Shown: positions 17,962-27,890, counted from the first letter of the stretch. The stretch is DNA of 64,000 bases from Bifidobacterium sp. WK041_4_12 (GCF_041080795.1 NZ_CP129674.1:2046001-2110000), one strand, 5' to 3'. Program-made: numbers and translations. Notes: a model not told the origin generated them from the letters alone.

Positions 17962-19035
17962 TCAACGCCTGTGCAACACGGTCACCATCGGCTCGGTCAG
18001 CCCCGAAAGCACGCCGCCAATCACCCAAGGAATCCAGAATGGCAACGTCATGCTTCCAATCTGCAGCTCGCCATGCCAACCAAACAGTGCAAGCAGCGCA
18101 ATCACGGTTGCGATGGCCATGATAATGCTGCATATCGAATTAACCACTGCCTTCTGTCGTTTTCTCTCGTGAAGAGTTTCTGCATCATGACCGCTCGTGT
18201 CAGTCAGATCGGGCTCATCTTCTTTCGCGTTATATTCGTTGATATTGAGCAGTCCATAAGAGATTCCGTAATAGACGAATCCAAAAACAGCTGCGGCTAT
18301 GCAAAGCAGCATGATGGATTCCGCAAAGGCATTGTCGTCGAGAACCACGATTGCCACGCCCAGCAGAATCAATGCGATGCCACCTGCAACAGCGAAACCA
18401 AGTCTTCTGAGAGCATATGAACGATCAGCGTCAGCATAGAAATCCTCAACATAGGGATGTCTCCTTCTGAAGTCACTATGCGCCAGACCAGCGGGAATGA
18501 GCAATGCCAAGCCGAGAGCAATGCCTATGAACATGCTTACCGTCACAAGGAATTCAGAAAACGATGAGCTTGCAATCAGCCATCCGCCATCCTCAACGTC
18601 AAACAACCTGCAGGCTGCTACACCGCACAGAATCAGCGCTACTCCAGATGCAATCTTTAAGGCAAACGATCTGCGCTCCTGATCGTATCCGGTAACGTCG
18701 GCGGGAAGAGTCTGCGTGTCTCGATCGGGCAGTGCCACGCTGCCTGCGCCCGTCCCAGATTCATGATTGCTGCTCGACTCTTCATGATGGGTACGCTCAG
18801 ACTGCTGCGAATCTGCAGCTGCCTGACCCGGCCTGTTCACATCGCCAAGAACCAGGTCGTCAAGCGTGCATCCAAAAAGATCGCATATGACCAGCAGCTT
18901 ATCCATCTCAGGATATGCTTTCTCTGATTCCCATTTGGAAATGGCCTGACGTGAAACGCCCAGCAGCATGGCAAGCTGTTCCTGAGTCATATTGCGTTGT
19001 GCACGCAATGACTGCAGGTTGGTTTTAAAACTCAT
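17962..19035 (-). CDS. XRE-family regulator fused to a membrane domain
   Basis: 357 residues. Residues 1-65 form a Cro/C1-type helix-turn-helix (MTQEQLAMLLGVSRQAISKW is the recognition region). A polar, Ser/Glu-rich linker follows (70-120), then about six hydrophobic helices in three pairs. This layout fits membrane-tethered regulators that sense an envelope condition; the signal is unknown. The ATG is preceded by GAGGAG at 5-6 bp. An inverted repeat just upstream (19050-19078) may be its own operator. Confidence 0.82.
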   Translation of the reverse strand: MSFKTNLQSLRAQRNMTQEQLAMLLGVSRQAISKWESEKAYPEMDKLLVICDLFGCTLDDLVLGDVNRPGQAAADSQQSERTHHEESSSNHESGTGAGSVALPDRDTQTLPADVTGYDQERRSFALKIASGVALILCGVAACRLFDVEDGGWLIASSSFSEFLVTVSMFIGIALGLALLIPAGLAHSDFRRRHPYVEDFYADADRSYALRRLGFAVAGGIALILLGVAIVVLDDNAFAESIMLLCIAAAVFGFVYYGISYGLLNINEYNAKEDEPDLTDTSGHDAETLHERKRQKAVVNSICSIIMAIATVIALLALFGWHGELQIGSMTLPFWIPWVIGGVLSGLTEPMVTVLHRR

Positions 19036-19049
19036 GTCTTCTCCTCACA

Positions 19050-19078
19050 ACGAGAAAAGGGCTATGGTACCTTTTCGT
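19050..19078. promoter_or_regulatory. Inverted repeat upstream of the XRE-type regulator
   Basis: ACGAGAAAAGG (19050-19060) and CCTTTTCGT (19070-19078) form an inverted repeat with a 9-bp spacer and a 2-nt interruption, 15 bp before the regulator start. Size and position suit an autoregulatory operator. To the right, a second perfect 9-bp inverted repeat ATGCAACCA/TGGTTGCAT (19141-19149, 19168-19176) lies in the spacer before the deaminase gene. Confidence 0.35.
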
Positions 19079-19317
19079 GATGCCTTCTAGCCTCGCAGAG
19101 ATTCCTCGCCACCGCCACCATCTTCGAGTTGCACCCCGTCATGCAACCAACATTCTCGCGCAACCTGTGGTTGCATACGGTGTAAGACCATATCTCGCAA
19201 CGCTTTCCAAGCAATGCTCGTCGCTTCGTTCTCCGATGTTTCCCATTCTATGGTCTTTCCTGCGACTAAGATACTGACGATATATCAGGTTTTATGTCGG
19301 GCAATGGTTGGGGAATC

Positions 19318-20358
19318 ATGAACAGCACTGAATTGAACATGCACACGGCACTGGAAACACTGCCTAAATCAGAATTGCATCTGCACATCGAAGGCAGTCT
19401 GGAGCCAGAGCTCGCGCTTGAATTGGCAGACCGCAACGGAGTCAGCCTGCCCTATGACAGTCTTGCCGACTTGCGTGAGCAGTATCAGTTCACGAATCTG
19501 CAGTCGTTTCTCGATCTGTATTACGAATTGATGGGCACATTGAAAACGGCCGACGATTTCCGCGATCTTGCCCTCGCCTATTTCAAGAAGGTCAGCGCGC
19601 AAGGCGTAAAGCATGCAGAAATCTTCTTTGACCCGCAAGTGCATGTGTCCAACGGTCTCGATGTCAATATGGTTATGGACGGTCTGCTCGAAGGCATGCA
19701 CGAAGCCAAGGCACGCTATGGCATCACCAGCGGCTTGATTCTGAGCATCGTTCGTGACATGCCAGTCGACACAGCACAGTCCGTTCTGGACTCGGTCAAG
19801 AATCGAGCTGACGACATTCTCGGCATCGGTCTTGACTCCGCAGAGGTCGGCTATCCACCGCATCTGTTCACCAAGCAGTTCGAGGAAGCCACCGCACTTG
19901 GCTGGCATCGCGTCGCCCATGCCGGCGAGGAGGGGCCTGCGTCGTACGTGATTGACGCACTCGACAATCTTCATGCGGAACGCATCGACCACGGCATCCA
20001 CTCGGTCACGGATGCAACGCTGCTGGAACGCCTCGCATCCGAGCGCATTCCCCTCACGACTTGCCCACTTTCAAACAGAAGGCTTCAGGTGGTCGGGAGC
20101 CTTGAGAATCTGCCCTTGCACAACATGATGGAGCAAGGTGTGCTGATCAACGTCAATTCCGATGATCCGGCATACTTCGGAGGATATATTGCCGACAATT
20201 ACCAGGCACTCGAAGGCGTGGGCTTCACACTCTCCGAATTGTCGAATATGGCCGAGAATTCAATCACCGCATCATTCATTAGCGATGTGGAGCGCGATGC
20301 GCTGCTGCAGCAGCTCGTCTCTTGGAAATCACGCTTCGCGAGTCTGCTCACGGCATAG
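19318..20358 (+). CDS. Adenosine/adenine deaminase family, adenine-deaminase type
   Basis: 346-residue amidohydrolase. Metal ligands are visible: His21 and His23 in ELHLHIEG, the catalytic VAHAGEEGP box, RIDHGIHS and VNSDDPAYFGGY. The combinations FFDPQVH and NSDDPAYFGG are typical of the branch that acts on adenine (like fungal AAH1 and the bacterial enzymes shown to deaminate adenine) rather than on adenosine; the product would be hypoxanthine for purine salvage. Database transfers often label it adenosine deaminase. The ATG at 19318 follows GGGGA; an upstream ATG at 19294 has no such site. Confidence 0.87.
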   Translation: MNSTELNMHTALETLPKSELHLHIEGSLEPELALELADRNGVSLPYDSLADLREQYQFTNLQSFLDLYYELMGTLKTADDFRDLALAYFKKVSAQGVKHAEIFFDPQVHVSNGLDVNMVMDGLLEGMHEAKARYGITSGLILSIVRDMPVDTAQSVLDSVKNRADDILGIGLDSAEVGYPPHLFTKQFEEATALGWHRVAHAGEEGPASYVIDALDNLHAERIDHGIHSVTDATLLERLASERIPLTTCPLSNRRLQVVGSLENLPLHNMMEQGVLINVNSDDPAYFGGYIADNYQALEGVGFTLSELSNMAENSITASFISDVERDALLQQLVSWKSRFASLLTA

Positions 20359-20607
20359 CGGTGTAACTGTTGAGCGGTGATGCCGCTTCGCAGCATAGGA
20401 GATTATTGGCTTAGCATAACAAATGACCGGAGGTCTCTGCTGCTTGGATTTTCCCGACTTTGCCATAGTTTTTCTGCTGACTTACAAGAAACGCTCAGAC
20501 TGATGCCCTTACCTGAAATCAGCACATATCGGCATGCTGCACCGCTGCGTGTGATAATCGATTGCAAGTACGGTGCAGCAGCGAACCGTCGAAGTTAAGG
20601 AGCAACT

Positions 20608-21375
20608 ATGACGCAATTGGTGCATGCGATGCAATCGTGGGTGACGGGCAACGCCAACCGCATCATCTTTCTGCTGATCGTTGTGGTCGCAACTGCAACA
20701 ATTGCCTACGCAGCTTCCAAGGCGCTGTGGAGGTTGCTTGAGCATTCACAGATCCCCAGCGCCACATTCTTCGTCAACATCGTCATCGGCATCATCTGGA
20801 TCATTGGAGCGATGATGGTGATGGAACCGGTATTCGGCATCAACCCCACCACCTTGACCACCGCTCTTGGCGTTGGCGGTCTGGCAGTATCGTTCGGCCT
20901 GAAAGATACGATTTCGAATATCGTCGGAGGATTCGGCCTGATGCTCGGAAAGGTCGTCCAGCCGGGAGACTTGATTTCCATTGCTGGAATAACCGGCACG
21001 GTGAAGGACGTGACCTGGCGTCACACCATTGTGATCGACCGCGCTGGCGAAGAGATGTGGATACCGAATTCATTGCTGAATACATCATCATTGGAGAAGA
21101 TGACCCCGGCTGGAGAGGCGCTCACCCGCATTCCCTTCGTGACCAAGGGTACGGCAGACCCAGCGGTCGTCGAACAGAAAATTCTCGCCAAGGTATCGCG
21201 CGTAACGAACGGCCTGGTATTGCCTGACAAGCCAACGCTAGTCAAGTTCCAAGGCTTCGACGCGACCGGCATCCAAGGTGAAATCTGGGTATTCGCCAAG
21301 CAGGAGGTATTACCCTCGACCTTGCAGGATCTCGTCACACGAACGTTGGCCGGTGAGGATTTTCTCGCCGACTGA
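20608..21375 (+). CDS. MscS-type mechanosensitive channel
   Basis: 255-residue small-conductance channel that releases solutes at hypo-osmotic shock. Two N-terminal membrane helices (about 17-36 and 49-73) precede the pore helix GVGGLAVSFGLKDTISNIVG and the beta domain with VVQPGDLISIAGITGTVKDV and IPNSLL. This is the short form, close to E. coli MscS/YnaI cores without extra N-terminal helices. The start has TAAGGAG at 6 bp. It follows the deaminase after 249 bp, in which I see no gene. Confidence 0.92.
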   Translation: MTQLVHAMQSWVTGNANRIIFLLIVVVATATIAYAASKALWRLLEHSQIPSATFFVNIVIGIIWIIGAMMVMEPVFGINPTTLTTALGVGGLAVSFGLKDTISNIVGGFGLMLGKVVQPGDLISIAGITGTVKDVTWRHTIVIDRAGEEMWIPNSLLNTSSLEKMTPAGEALTRIPFVTKGTADPAVVEQKILAKVSRVTNGLVLPDKPTLVKFQGFDATGIQGEIWVFAKQEVLPSTLQDLVTRTLAGEDFLAD

Positions 21376-21479
21376 CATGCCGTGCTGATGGCGGAAGATG
21401 GCACTCAATCAGCGCAATGAATCGTTCAACTCAATGGCACCGTATCAATCAGTCAACACACCGCCCGCCCATTGCATTA

Positions 21480-22733
21480 TCACATATGATCACTGTTGCT
21501 CTGAGCATCATCACCTAGAACACCGTCGATCAGCATCGTGATGAGTTGTGAATAGGGGATGCCCGTAGCCTCCCACGCCTTGGGATACATCGAAATCGAG
21601 GTGAATCCGGGCATCGTGTTGATTTCGTTGACCATGATCGAACCGTCAGCCTTGACGAAGGTATCGACTCTGCTCAGACCCATGCCATCAACGGCATCGA
21701 AGGACTTGGCTGCAACCTTGCGCACATGGTCAAGAACCTCCTGTGGCAGGCTTGCAGGAACCTCGACATGGGATGCCGATTCATCCATGTATTTGCTGTC
21801 GAAATCATAAAAGGCATCATCATCCCCGTGGCTACGGGAGTCAAGCACTACCTCGCCCGGGAAGCTGGTTCGTGTCTGCTCTGAAGGAACGTCACGAAGA
21901 ACCGCGCATTCGATCTCTCGACCGTCGATGCCCTCTTCGATCAGAACCTTCCAATCGTGCCTGGATGCCTCGAATACGGCAGCGGCCAACTTGTCTTCTA
22001 CATCCTCACCGTCACTGCGTTCGACCTTGGTGACGCCGAAGCTTGAACCTGCACGAGATGGCTTGATGAAAAGCGGATACTGCAATCCTGACTGTTCAAC
22101 CTGCGAGAGGATGTCAAGCGCATTGCGTTCAAAAGCGGAGTCCGAATCGAATTCTCGCGTATCCAAGGTCACCCAAGGGGCAACGTCGATCCCGGCCGCC
22201 TGCAGCAGGATCTTGGTGAAATGCTTATCCATGCACACCGATGATGCAAGCACACCACATCCGACATAGGGCACCTTCATCATTTCAAAAAGACCCTGAA
22301 CCGTACCATCCTCACCAAACGGACCGTGCAATACCGGGAACACCGCATCGACATGTCCGAGCGAGCACACCACATTGTGCTTCTCTGGATCGATGCCACT
22401 CATGCTCACAAAACTCGTACCATACCCGTTGGCTGGATTCTTCAAATCCTCATGCTCGCCAGCGAAGAATCCGTCACCGCCGAGTGCTGGATCAAGGAGA
22501 ACTGGCCGGGATTCCTTGGTTATCTCCACGCTTGGGAGTTCCGCAGCGCCCAGCTGCCAACCCTTGGGATCCTCACCATCAACGATCCACTGGCCTTCTC
22601 TGGTGATGCCAACCGGTATGACTTCATATCGTTGCGTATCGATTGCGCGTAAAACGCTTGCCGCCGAAATGCACGAAATGGGGTGCTCGTCTGCCATGCC
22701 TCCGTACAGCACAACAATGCGTTTCTTCGCCAT
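21480..22733 (-). CDS. ddl: D-alanine--D-alanine ligase
   Basis: 417-residue ATP-grasp ligase that makes D-Ala-D-Ala for peptidoglycan. Seen: VLYGGMADEHPISCISA at the N-terminus, HGPFGEDGTVQG, KPSRAGSSFGVTKV for nucleotide binding and the metal-binding end MVNEINTMPGFTSISMYPK. Somewhat longer than the E. coli enzymes, as is common in Actinobacteria, with a region between 215 and 260. ATG follows GAAGGAG. It is the last gene of a minus-strand row leuC to ddl. Confidence 0.96.
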   Translation of the reverse strand: MAKKRIVVLYGGMADEHPISCISAASVLRAIDTQRYEVIPVGITREGQWIVDGEDPKGWQLGAAELPSVEITKESRPVLLDPALGGDGFFAGEHEDLKNPANGYGTSFVSMSGIDPEKHNVVCSLGHVDAVFPVLHGPFGEDGTVQGLFEMMKVPYVGCGVLASSVCMDKHFTKILLQAAGIDVAPWVTLDTREFDSDSAFERNALDILSQVEQSGLQYPLFIKPSRAGSSFGVTKVERSDGEDVEDKLAAAVFEASRHDWKVLIEEGIDGREIECAVLRDVPSEQTRTSFPGEVVLDSRSHGDDDAFYDFDSKYMDESASHVEVPASLPQEVLDHVRKVAAKSFDAVDGMGLSRVDTFVKADGSIMVNEINTMPGFTSISMYPKAWEATGIPYSQLITMLIDGVLGDDAQSNSDHM

Positions 22734-22789
22734 GTTTCTCCTTCAAACCAAATAATCACAATCCAACAGCGCCACAACACCACAGCACA

Positions 22790-22870
22790 TTCCGCAAGCC
22801 ATAGCTCAGCTCATACCGCGGCTCACAACGCAACTCACAACGCAAGCAGCTCACAATGCAGCTCGGTTGC
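22790..22870. repeat. Low-complexity reiteration between gpsA and ddl
   Basis: In the plus-strand reading, imperfect copies of GCTCACAACGCA and ACTCACAACGCA recur over about 70 bp. The adjacent 3' end of gpsA is itself repetitive, so the array may have expanded from coding into spacer sequence. No gene is supported. Confidence 0.45.
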
Positions 22871-22875
22871 TTATA

Positions 22876-23904
22876 TCACCGCTGCGTTGTATCAGATGAC
22901 TGTGTTGTACCAAATGATTGTGTCGTACCAAGTAATTCTGCAAGCATATCTGCACACGATATGCCATCGTTGAGCACATGACTCACGGCGGTGGCAAGTG
23001 GCGTTTCAACGTTGAGCTTCTTGGCCAAGGCAAGCATGGCATCTGTCGTGGGAACGCCCTCGGCAACCCCGTTGCTCAGCTTCGTTGCCTCTTCAACGCT
23101 GCGACCTTTGCCAAGGTTATATCCGAAGGCATAGTTACGGCTTAAAGGCGAACCACAGGTGGCGACCATATCGCCCACTCCGGCCAGTCCCGAGAAAGTC
23201 GCCGCAACGGCTCCCTGCGCTCGTCCGAGGGCAGACATCTCTGCCAATCCACAGGTCTCAACCGTGGCCACGGTATTTTCTCCATACCCTGCGCCACGGC
23301 ACATCCCCACCGCGAGCGCGACAACGTTCTTCAACGAACCGCAGAGTTCAAGACCGACGACATCCTGCGAGGTATATGCCTTGAAATAGTTGGTAGTGCA
23401 GGCTTGCGCGACCGTCCGCGCGGCATCAAGACTGGCAGAGGCGATAACCGTTGCCGTGGGCTTGCGGTCGGCAACCTCCTTGCTCAAGTTTGGTCCCGAA
23501 ACAGCCGCAAAGCGCGCCTGTGGAAGTTGCAGGGCTTCGCGCACGACCATGTCCATGCGCTTGCCGGTGTTGCGTTCAATGCCCTTCATCAATGAGACGA
23601 CGATTGCATCCTGAGGAATGAACGCCTGAAATTCCTGCAAAGCCACGCGAGCGAACTGTGCCGCAATGGCAATGACGATGATCTGCGCGTTCTCAACTGC
23701 CGACTTGCGATCGCCTGTGGCGGTCATGGTATCGGGCAAGGTGTCGACTGATGGCAGCCGAGAAGAATTACGGTGGTTGTCTTGGATGTCGGCCACGATG
23801 TCAGGCTCCTTTGCCCACATAGTGACTTCATTTCCGGCATCAGCCATAACCCTGCCGAAAGTGGTTCCCCAGGCTCCTGCTCCCAGAACGGTTACTCGCA
23901 ACAT
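22876..23904 (-). CDS. gpsA: Glycerol-3-phosphate dehydrogenase [NAD(P)+]
   Basis: 342 residues from ATG 23904 (GAGGAGAGG immediately upstream; the frame is open to 23928). Reduces dihydroxyacetone phosphate to sn-glycerol-3-phosphate for phospholipids. Rossmann motif VLGAGAWGTTFG at the start, VVSLMKGIE, AAVSGPNLSKEVA and the substrate region GLELCGSLKNVVALAVG. The C-terminus carries a non-conserved tail of TTQS reiterations encoded by a short tandem repeat. Lies between plsC and ddl in one orientation. Confidence 0.95.
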   Translation of the reverse strand: MLRVTVLGAGAWGTTFGRVMADAGNEVTMWAKEPDIVADIQDNHRNSSRLPSVDTLPDTMTATGDRKSAVENAQIIVIAIAAQFARVALQEFQAFIPQDAIVVSLMKGIERNTGKRMDMVVREALQLPQARFAAVSGPNLSKEVADRKPTATVIASASLDAARTVAQACTTNYFKAYTSQDVVGLELCGSLKNVVALAVGMCRGAGYGENTVATVETCGLAEMSALGRAQGAVAATFSGLAGVGDMVATCGSPLSRNYAFGYNLGKGRSVEEATKLSNGVAEGVPTTDAMLALAKKLNVETPLATAVSHVLNDGISCADMLAELLGTTQSFGTTQSSDTTQR

Positions 23905-24012
23905 CCTCTCCTCACCTTGAGTGTTCAACGAATCATATGTTCATTCGCTGTTTCTCAGTCCTAAGCCGTGCCCGCAACCGCATACGCGATGTGGGAGCTT
24001 AAGGCTTGTACT

Positions 24013-24942
24013 TCATTCGATGGTATACCTCGCATCGACTTTAGGACGGGGTTTGCGCGACATCGTCGGATAATCCCACAATCCCTCCTTAGGTGGCTCT
24101 TCGCCACGAATCTCTTGCATGACGACTTCCATGCGCTCGCGTAGGCGTTCGGATAGTTCGACAATCGCAGCCTTCGGCGGTTCGCTCCCCCAGGAATCCA
24201 TATCGTTCAAGAGATCGGCATAGTCCAAAGGGCGATCAAATCGCATAACCACATTCTTCCGAGGCCAAGGCCACCAATGGTTGATCGATGCCGCTCCCCA
24301 GGTGACTGCCGGGAAAATCGGTATCTGACGGCCCAATCTTCGCGAAGCTTCGAGTGCGATGAACCCTATGCCAGGCTTCAATGTCATCGGCCATTTCAAT
24401 GGGTCGCGAGTCACGGTACCTTCTGGCCAGATGGTCAGCGGACGGCCGGAGGTGAGAATATCAATGGATTCCTCTTCGATGGCTTTGGCGTTGCCCGTTC
24501 TTCGCGGCACTGGCTGCATGCCAACGAGTTGGAACCATTTCCCGATAATCGGCCAATGAGCCATTTCAGCCTTGGCCATATAGCGTGGCCTGCGACCCAT
24601 GTGGAAAAGCGCCATCATCGGCACGAACACATCGAACTGGGTGGCGTGGGTGGCGGCGGTGATGAATACCCCCTGTTCAGGGATTCTCTCCAAACCCCAT
24701 GCCTTCACCTTGCAGCTTGCGCGAACGACCAGCGACGCTCCTGCCAGCAGACGGTCTGTAGCCTTGGGATTCTGCGCTTCTATTTCAAGCATGTTCGGCT
24801 TGCGCTCGCCCGTGGGATAATACCGGGTCGGATCAACCAGACGATGCTTGTTGGATAAGATGGTGACTTGCGCATCTGAAAGCGCTTTGACAGCCGAACG
24901 CGGCGAAGGTTTTCCCTTTGAGACCATGCTTCTATTGTCCAT
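24013..24942 (-). CDS. plsC: 1-acyl-sn-glycerol-3-phosphate acyltransferase (PlsC family)
   Basis: 309-residue acyltransferase. The HX4D motif is HATQFD, and the acyl-acceptor motif is WPEGTVTRD. An IFPAVTWG block follows, as in PlsC. The family adds the second acyl chain in phosphatidate synthesis at the membrane. The N-terminal 60 residues and the C-terminal EEPPKEGLWDYPTMSRKPR tail look actinobacterial. The start is uncertain: neither ATG 24942 nor the one 15 bp later has a clear ribosome binding site. Sits between murA and gpsA, whose product feeds the same pathway. Confidence 0.9.
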   Translation of the reverse strand: MDNRSMVSKGKPSPRSAVKALSDAQVTILSNKHRLVDPTRYYPTGERKPNMLEIEAQNPKATDRLLAGASLVVRASCKVKAWGLERIPEQGVFITAATHATQFDVFVPMMALFHMGRRPRYMAKAEMAHWPIIGKWFQLVGMQPVPRRTGNAKAIEEESIDILTSGRPLTIWPEGTVTRDPLKWPMTLKPGIGFIALEASRRLGRQIPIFPAVTWGAASINHWWPWPRKNVVMRFDRPLDYADLLNDMDSWGSEPPKAAIVELSERLRERMEVVMQEIRGEEPPKEGLWDYPTMSRKPRPKVDARYTIE

Positions 24943-25069
24943 CAGACCATGACAGACTCATGGCGTGGCGACGACGATGAAGCGAAGGTCGAAGCTTATG
25001 CCGCTATATTGTCACAGCATTATCACAGTATTGCCGCAGTATTGCCACAGAATCCGTCGCAGTGTTACG

Positions 25070-26401
25070 TCAGGAAATTCGGGCGCCGAGAGCTGTCAGC
25101 TTGTCGCGGAAGTCCTCATATCCACGGTCGATCAAGGAAATTCCGTGCACCGTCGATGGGCCACTCGCTGTGAGAGCCGCAATCAGGTGGCTGAAACCGC
25201 CACGAAGGTCAGGAACATCGATATCCTGCCCCTTCAACGGCGTTGGGCCAAAGATGACGGCGGAATGCTCGAAATTGCGCTGACGGAAACGGCATGGCAG
25301 CGATCCAAGGCATTCACGGTACAGCTGAATCGTCGCTCCCATGGAAACCAAAGGCTTTGTGAATCCGAAACGGTTCTCATAGACCGTTTCGTGAACGATG
25401 CTCAACCCCTTGGCCTGAGTCAGTGCGACCACCAACGGCTGCTGCCAATCGGTCATGAACCCAGGATGCACATCCGTCTCAATGGCGACAGGCTTCAAAT
25501 CCCCGCCCGGATGCCAGAAACGAATGCCGTTGTCGCGAACGTCGAATTCACCGCCAATTTTGCGGAAGACATTCAGGAATGTCATCATTTCAGGCTGGCT
25601 TGCGCCCTCTACAAAGATGTCGCCGTGCGTTGCCAGCGCTGCCGAAGCCCAGCTCGCGGCTTCAATGCGGTCGGGCAGCGAATTATGCGCGAAGCCCTTG
25701 AGTTTCTCCACGCCTTCGATGCGAAGCGTGCGGTCAACATCGACCGAAATCTGTGCGCCCATCTTCTGCAGGACGGCGACAAGATCCATGATCTCGGGTT
25801 CTGTCGCAGCTCCTGAAAGCTCGGTTTTGCCTTCTGCGAGGACTGCGGCGAGCAAGGTCTGCTCAGTCGCGCCGACAGAGGGATATGGAAGATGAATCTT
25901 TGCACCATGCAAGCCGTCCGGCGCAGTGATGTGGATGCCGGCCTCATGTTCCTTATCGACGGTAGCGCCGAGACGACGCAGCGTTTCAAGATGGAAATCA
26001 ATCGGGCGACTGCCGATGCGGCATCCTCCGAGGGCTGGTATGAAAGCCTCTCCCAGACGGTGAAGCAGCGGACCAGAAAACAGAATGGGAATGCGCGATG
26101 AACCTGAGAGCGTATCAACGTCGGCCACGTCTGCAAGCTCGACATGCGAAGCATCGATGGTAACGACACCTTCTCTGGCCTTCACGCTCACATTGACTCC
26201 ATGAAGTCGCAACAGATCGGAAACGACCTGCACGTCGCGAATTTCAGGCACATTTTTCAGAATCGAAACTCCTGGCGCAAGAAGGGCGGCAACCATCGCC
26301 TTGCTGACGAAATTCTTGGCACCCCGAACCTTGATGGTTCCTTCAAGAGGGCTGCCCCCAACAACACGCAACACATCATCTTCCGGCTTGACACTGGTCA
26401 A
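25070..26401 (-). CDS. murA: UDP-N-acetylglucosamine 1-carboxyvinyltransferase
   Basis: 443 residues from TTG 26401, chosen because GAGGAG lies 6 bp upstream; ATG 26446 is an alternative. MurA transfers enolpyruvate to UDP-GlcNAc, the first committed step of peptidoglycan synthesis. Seen: VRGAKNFVSKAMVAALLAPG with the catalytic Lys-Asn pair, the loop Cys in ALGGCRIGSRPIDFHL, and FMTDWQQPLVVALTQAKG. The usual GAKNAAL sequence is altered to GAKNFVSKA, common in actinobacterial forms. The loop residue is Cys, so fosfomycin binding is not excluded by sequence. Confidence 0.93.
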   Translation of the reverse strand: MTSVKPEDDVLRVVGGSPLEGTIKVRGAKNFVSKAMVAALLAPGVSILKNVPEIRDVQVVSDLLRLHGVNVSVKAREGVVTIDASHVELADVADVDTLSGSSRIPILFSGPLLHRLGEAFIPALGGCRIGSRPIDFHLETLRRLGATVDKEHEAGIHITAPDGLHGAKIHLPYPSVGATEQTLLAAVLAEGKTELSGAATEPEIMDLVAVLQKMGAQISVDVDRTLRIEGVEKLKGFAHNSLPDRIEAASWASAALATHGDIFVEGASQPEMMTFLNVFRKIGGEFDVRDNGIRFWHPGGDLKPVAIETDVHPGFMTDWQQPLVVALTQAKGLSIVHETVYENRFGFTKPLVSMGATIQLYRECLGSLPCRFRQRNFEHSAVIFGPTPLKGQDIDVPDLRGGFSHLIAALTASGPSTVHGISLIDRGYEDFRDKLTALGARIS

Positions 26402-26598
26402 CGTCGACTCCTCTTCTATTACTCGTACCTCATAAGTCTGCCACATACGATGTGGTGACCGCGTGAAATGTGCCTGAAGCCAAACGGTATCCTCACCAAG
26501 TGCACGCTGCATGCACAACGATGCAGCGCAGAACGATTCAGGTCTAGCTGTTACTGGGATATACGGCGACCTACAGAGATTTAGGGTTTTACAGGGCT

Positions 26599-27735
26599 TT
26601 ACAGGGATGCTGCCAAGCCAGGGTTCCACATGGACGCGGTGGCCGCTTGAACGGCATCGGCACCCTGGGAGCGATAGTTGCGGTAATCGTCTGCACTGGC
26701 GACGCCACCTACTCCGATGATCGAAAAGTCATATTCGCCGCGCTCGCGTATGGCATCAAGTCTGGAGACCATATCGAGCCCAGAACGAAGAATCGCATGA
26801 CCACATACCCCGCTGCGCTCCCTCCCCTCGCCTGGAAGAGCCTGTTTGCCGTGGCTGTCCACCAGTCGCGCAGAAATCGTGTTGATTGCCACGATGGCCT
26901 GTACGCTGCCGTGCCCAACCGTGACATCAAGCATATGCTGCAAGGTGACATCGTCAGGAATGTAGGCGAGCTTGATCATGAGTGGAATATCGCCGATCTC
27001 ATTCTTCACCGATTCGCAGATTTCGCCAACCAAATCAGGGTTGTCGCACAGCAAGCTTCCCGGACCTTCGTTGGGGCAGCTCGTGTTCATCTCAACCAGT
27101 TTCGCACCGGTTTCCATAACCAGCTTCGCTGCGGTCACATGGTCTCGCACATAATCAGCCGTGCTCATACCGGTAGCGCGCGAACCCTGGAAGCTTGGAA
27201 TCAGAAGCTGTCTGGAACCGGCGTGCTGCATTGCGAGCTGCATGTCAGGCTGCCATACATCCGGGTCCTGCGACGGAACGCCGAAGGAATTGGATATTGA
27301 AAGTGGTTCCTGATAATCAGTGTCCGCGAGCAGTCCCTCTTCAGTCTCATGACTGTCGGCCGCGATGAAGCCTGTTGAAGTCTTGGGATGAATGGCAAGA
27401 ATGTTGGGAAAGGGATTGCAATCCCATGCTCGAGTACGCACTGTCTTATAGGTGCACATATCAAAACCAAGCCGAAACGCAGCATCGGTGAAATGACTGT
27501 TCAGCAAGGGGCCTGCAGGAATGCCGAAGGGCTTGCTCACGGTAAAACCTAGGAATGACGCTTGCCCGCCTTGCTCGCCTGCGTGTCCTTGTTCTGCTTC
27601 GCCACGCTGCGCTGCTTCATCTGAAGGATTCTTGGCCTCGGACTGCTCCAACACTTCGGCAAATCGGCCGAAAGGTCCCCGCCTATAGTTCTCTTCATAC
27701 GTCAGCTTGACGTCATAACAAGGATTTTCAAGCAT
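26599..27735 (-). CDS. Dihydroorotate dehydrogenase-like FMN enzyme
   Basis: 378 residues with class 1 dihydroorotate dehydrogenase features: GIPAGPLLNS, TYKTVRTR, the catalytic Cys in MNTSCPNEGPG and the FMN phosphate site IIGVGGVASADDY. Around residue 35-58 is a Glu/Ala/Gly-rich insert (EQSEAKNPSDEAAQRGEAEQ region). It is clearly diverged from typical PyrD, and it is placed between leuD and murA rather than with pyrimidine genes. It may be an extra DHODH or act on a related substrate. Starts 11 bp after GAGGAG. Confidence 0.75.
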   Translation of the reverse strand: MLENPCYDVKLTYEENYRRGPFGRFAEVLEQSEAKNPSDEAAQRGEAEQGHAGEQGGQASFLGFTVSKPFGIPAGPLLNSHFTDAAFRLGFDMCTYKTVRTRAWDCNPFPNILAIHPKTSTGFIAADSHETEEGLLADTDYQEPLSISNSFGVPSQDPDVWQPDMQLAMQHAGSRQLLIPSFQGSRATGMSTADYVRDHVTAAKLVMETGAKLVEMNTSCPNEGPGSLLCDNPDLVGEICESVKNEIGDIPLMIKLAYIPDDVTLQHMLDVTVGHGSVQAIVAINTISARLVDSHGKQALPGEGRERSGVCGHAILRSGLDMVSRLDAIRERGEYDFSIIGVGGVASADDYRNYRSQGADAVQAATASMWNPGLAASL

Positions 27736-27776
27736 CTAACCCACCACTCCTCAATCTCCCGCCAAAAACCGGGCAT

Positions 27777-27887
27777 AAGCGTTCATTGTGAACTTATCAA
27801 AGTATAAACGTCTCAAAAGGGCGTAATGGCCATGCAAAAAGGCCATTCTTGACGCTTTATACTTCAACAAGTTCACAATGAACGCTT
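27777..27887. repeat. Palindromic element family A, copy 2
   Basis: 111 bp. Left arm AAGCGTTCATTGTGAACTT (27777-27795) continues with AAAGTATAAACGTC; the right arm 27851-27887 is its complement with few mismatches over about 37 bp. The centre has AAAAGGGCGTAATGGCC and an inner hairpin GGCCAT. The right end lies 3 bp from the leuD stop codon, so the element may serve leuD mRNA as a 3' structure. Confidence 0.85.
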
Positions 27888-27890
27888 CCA

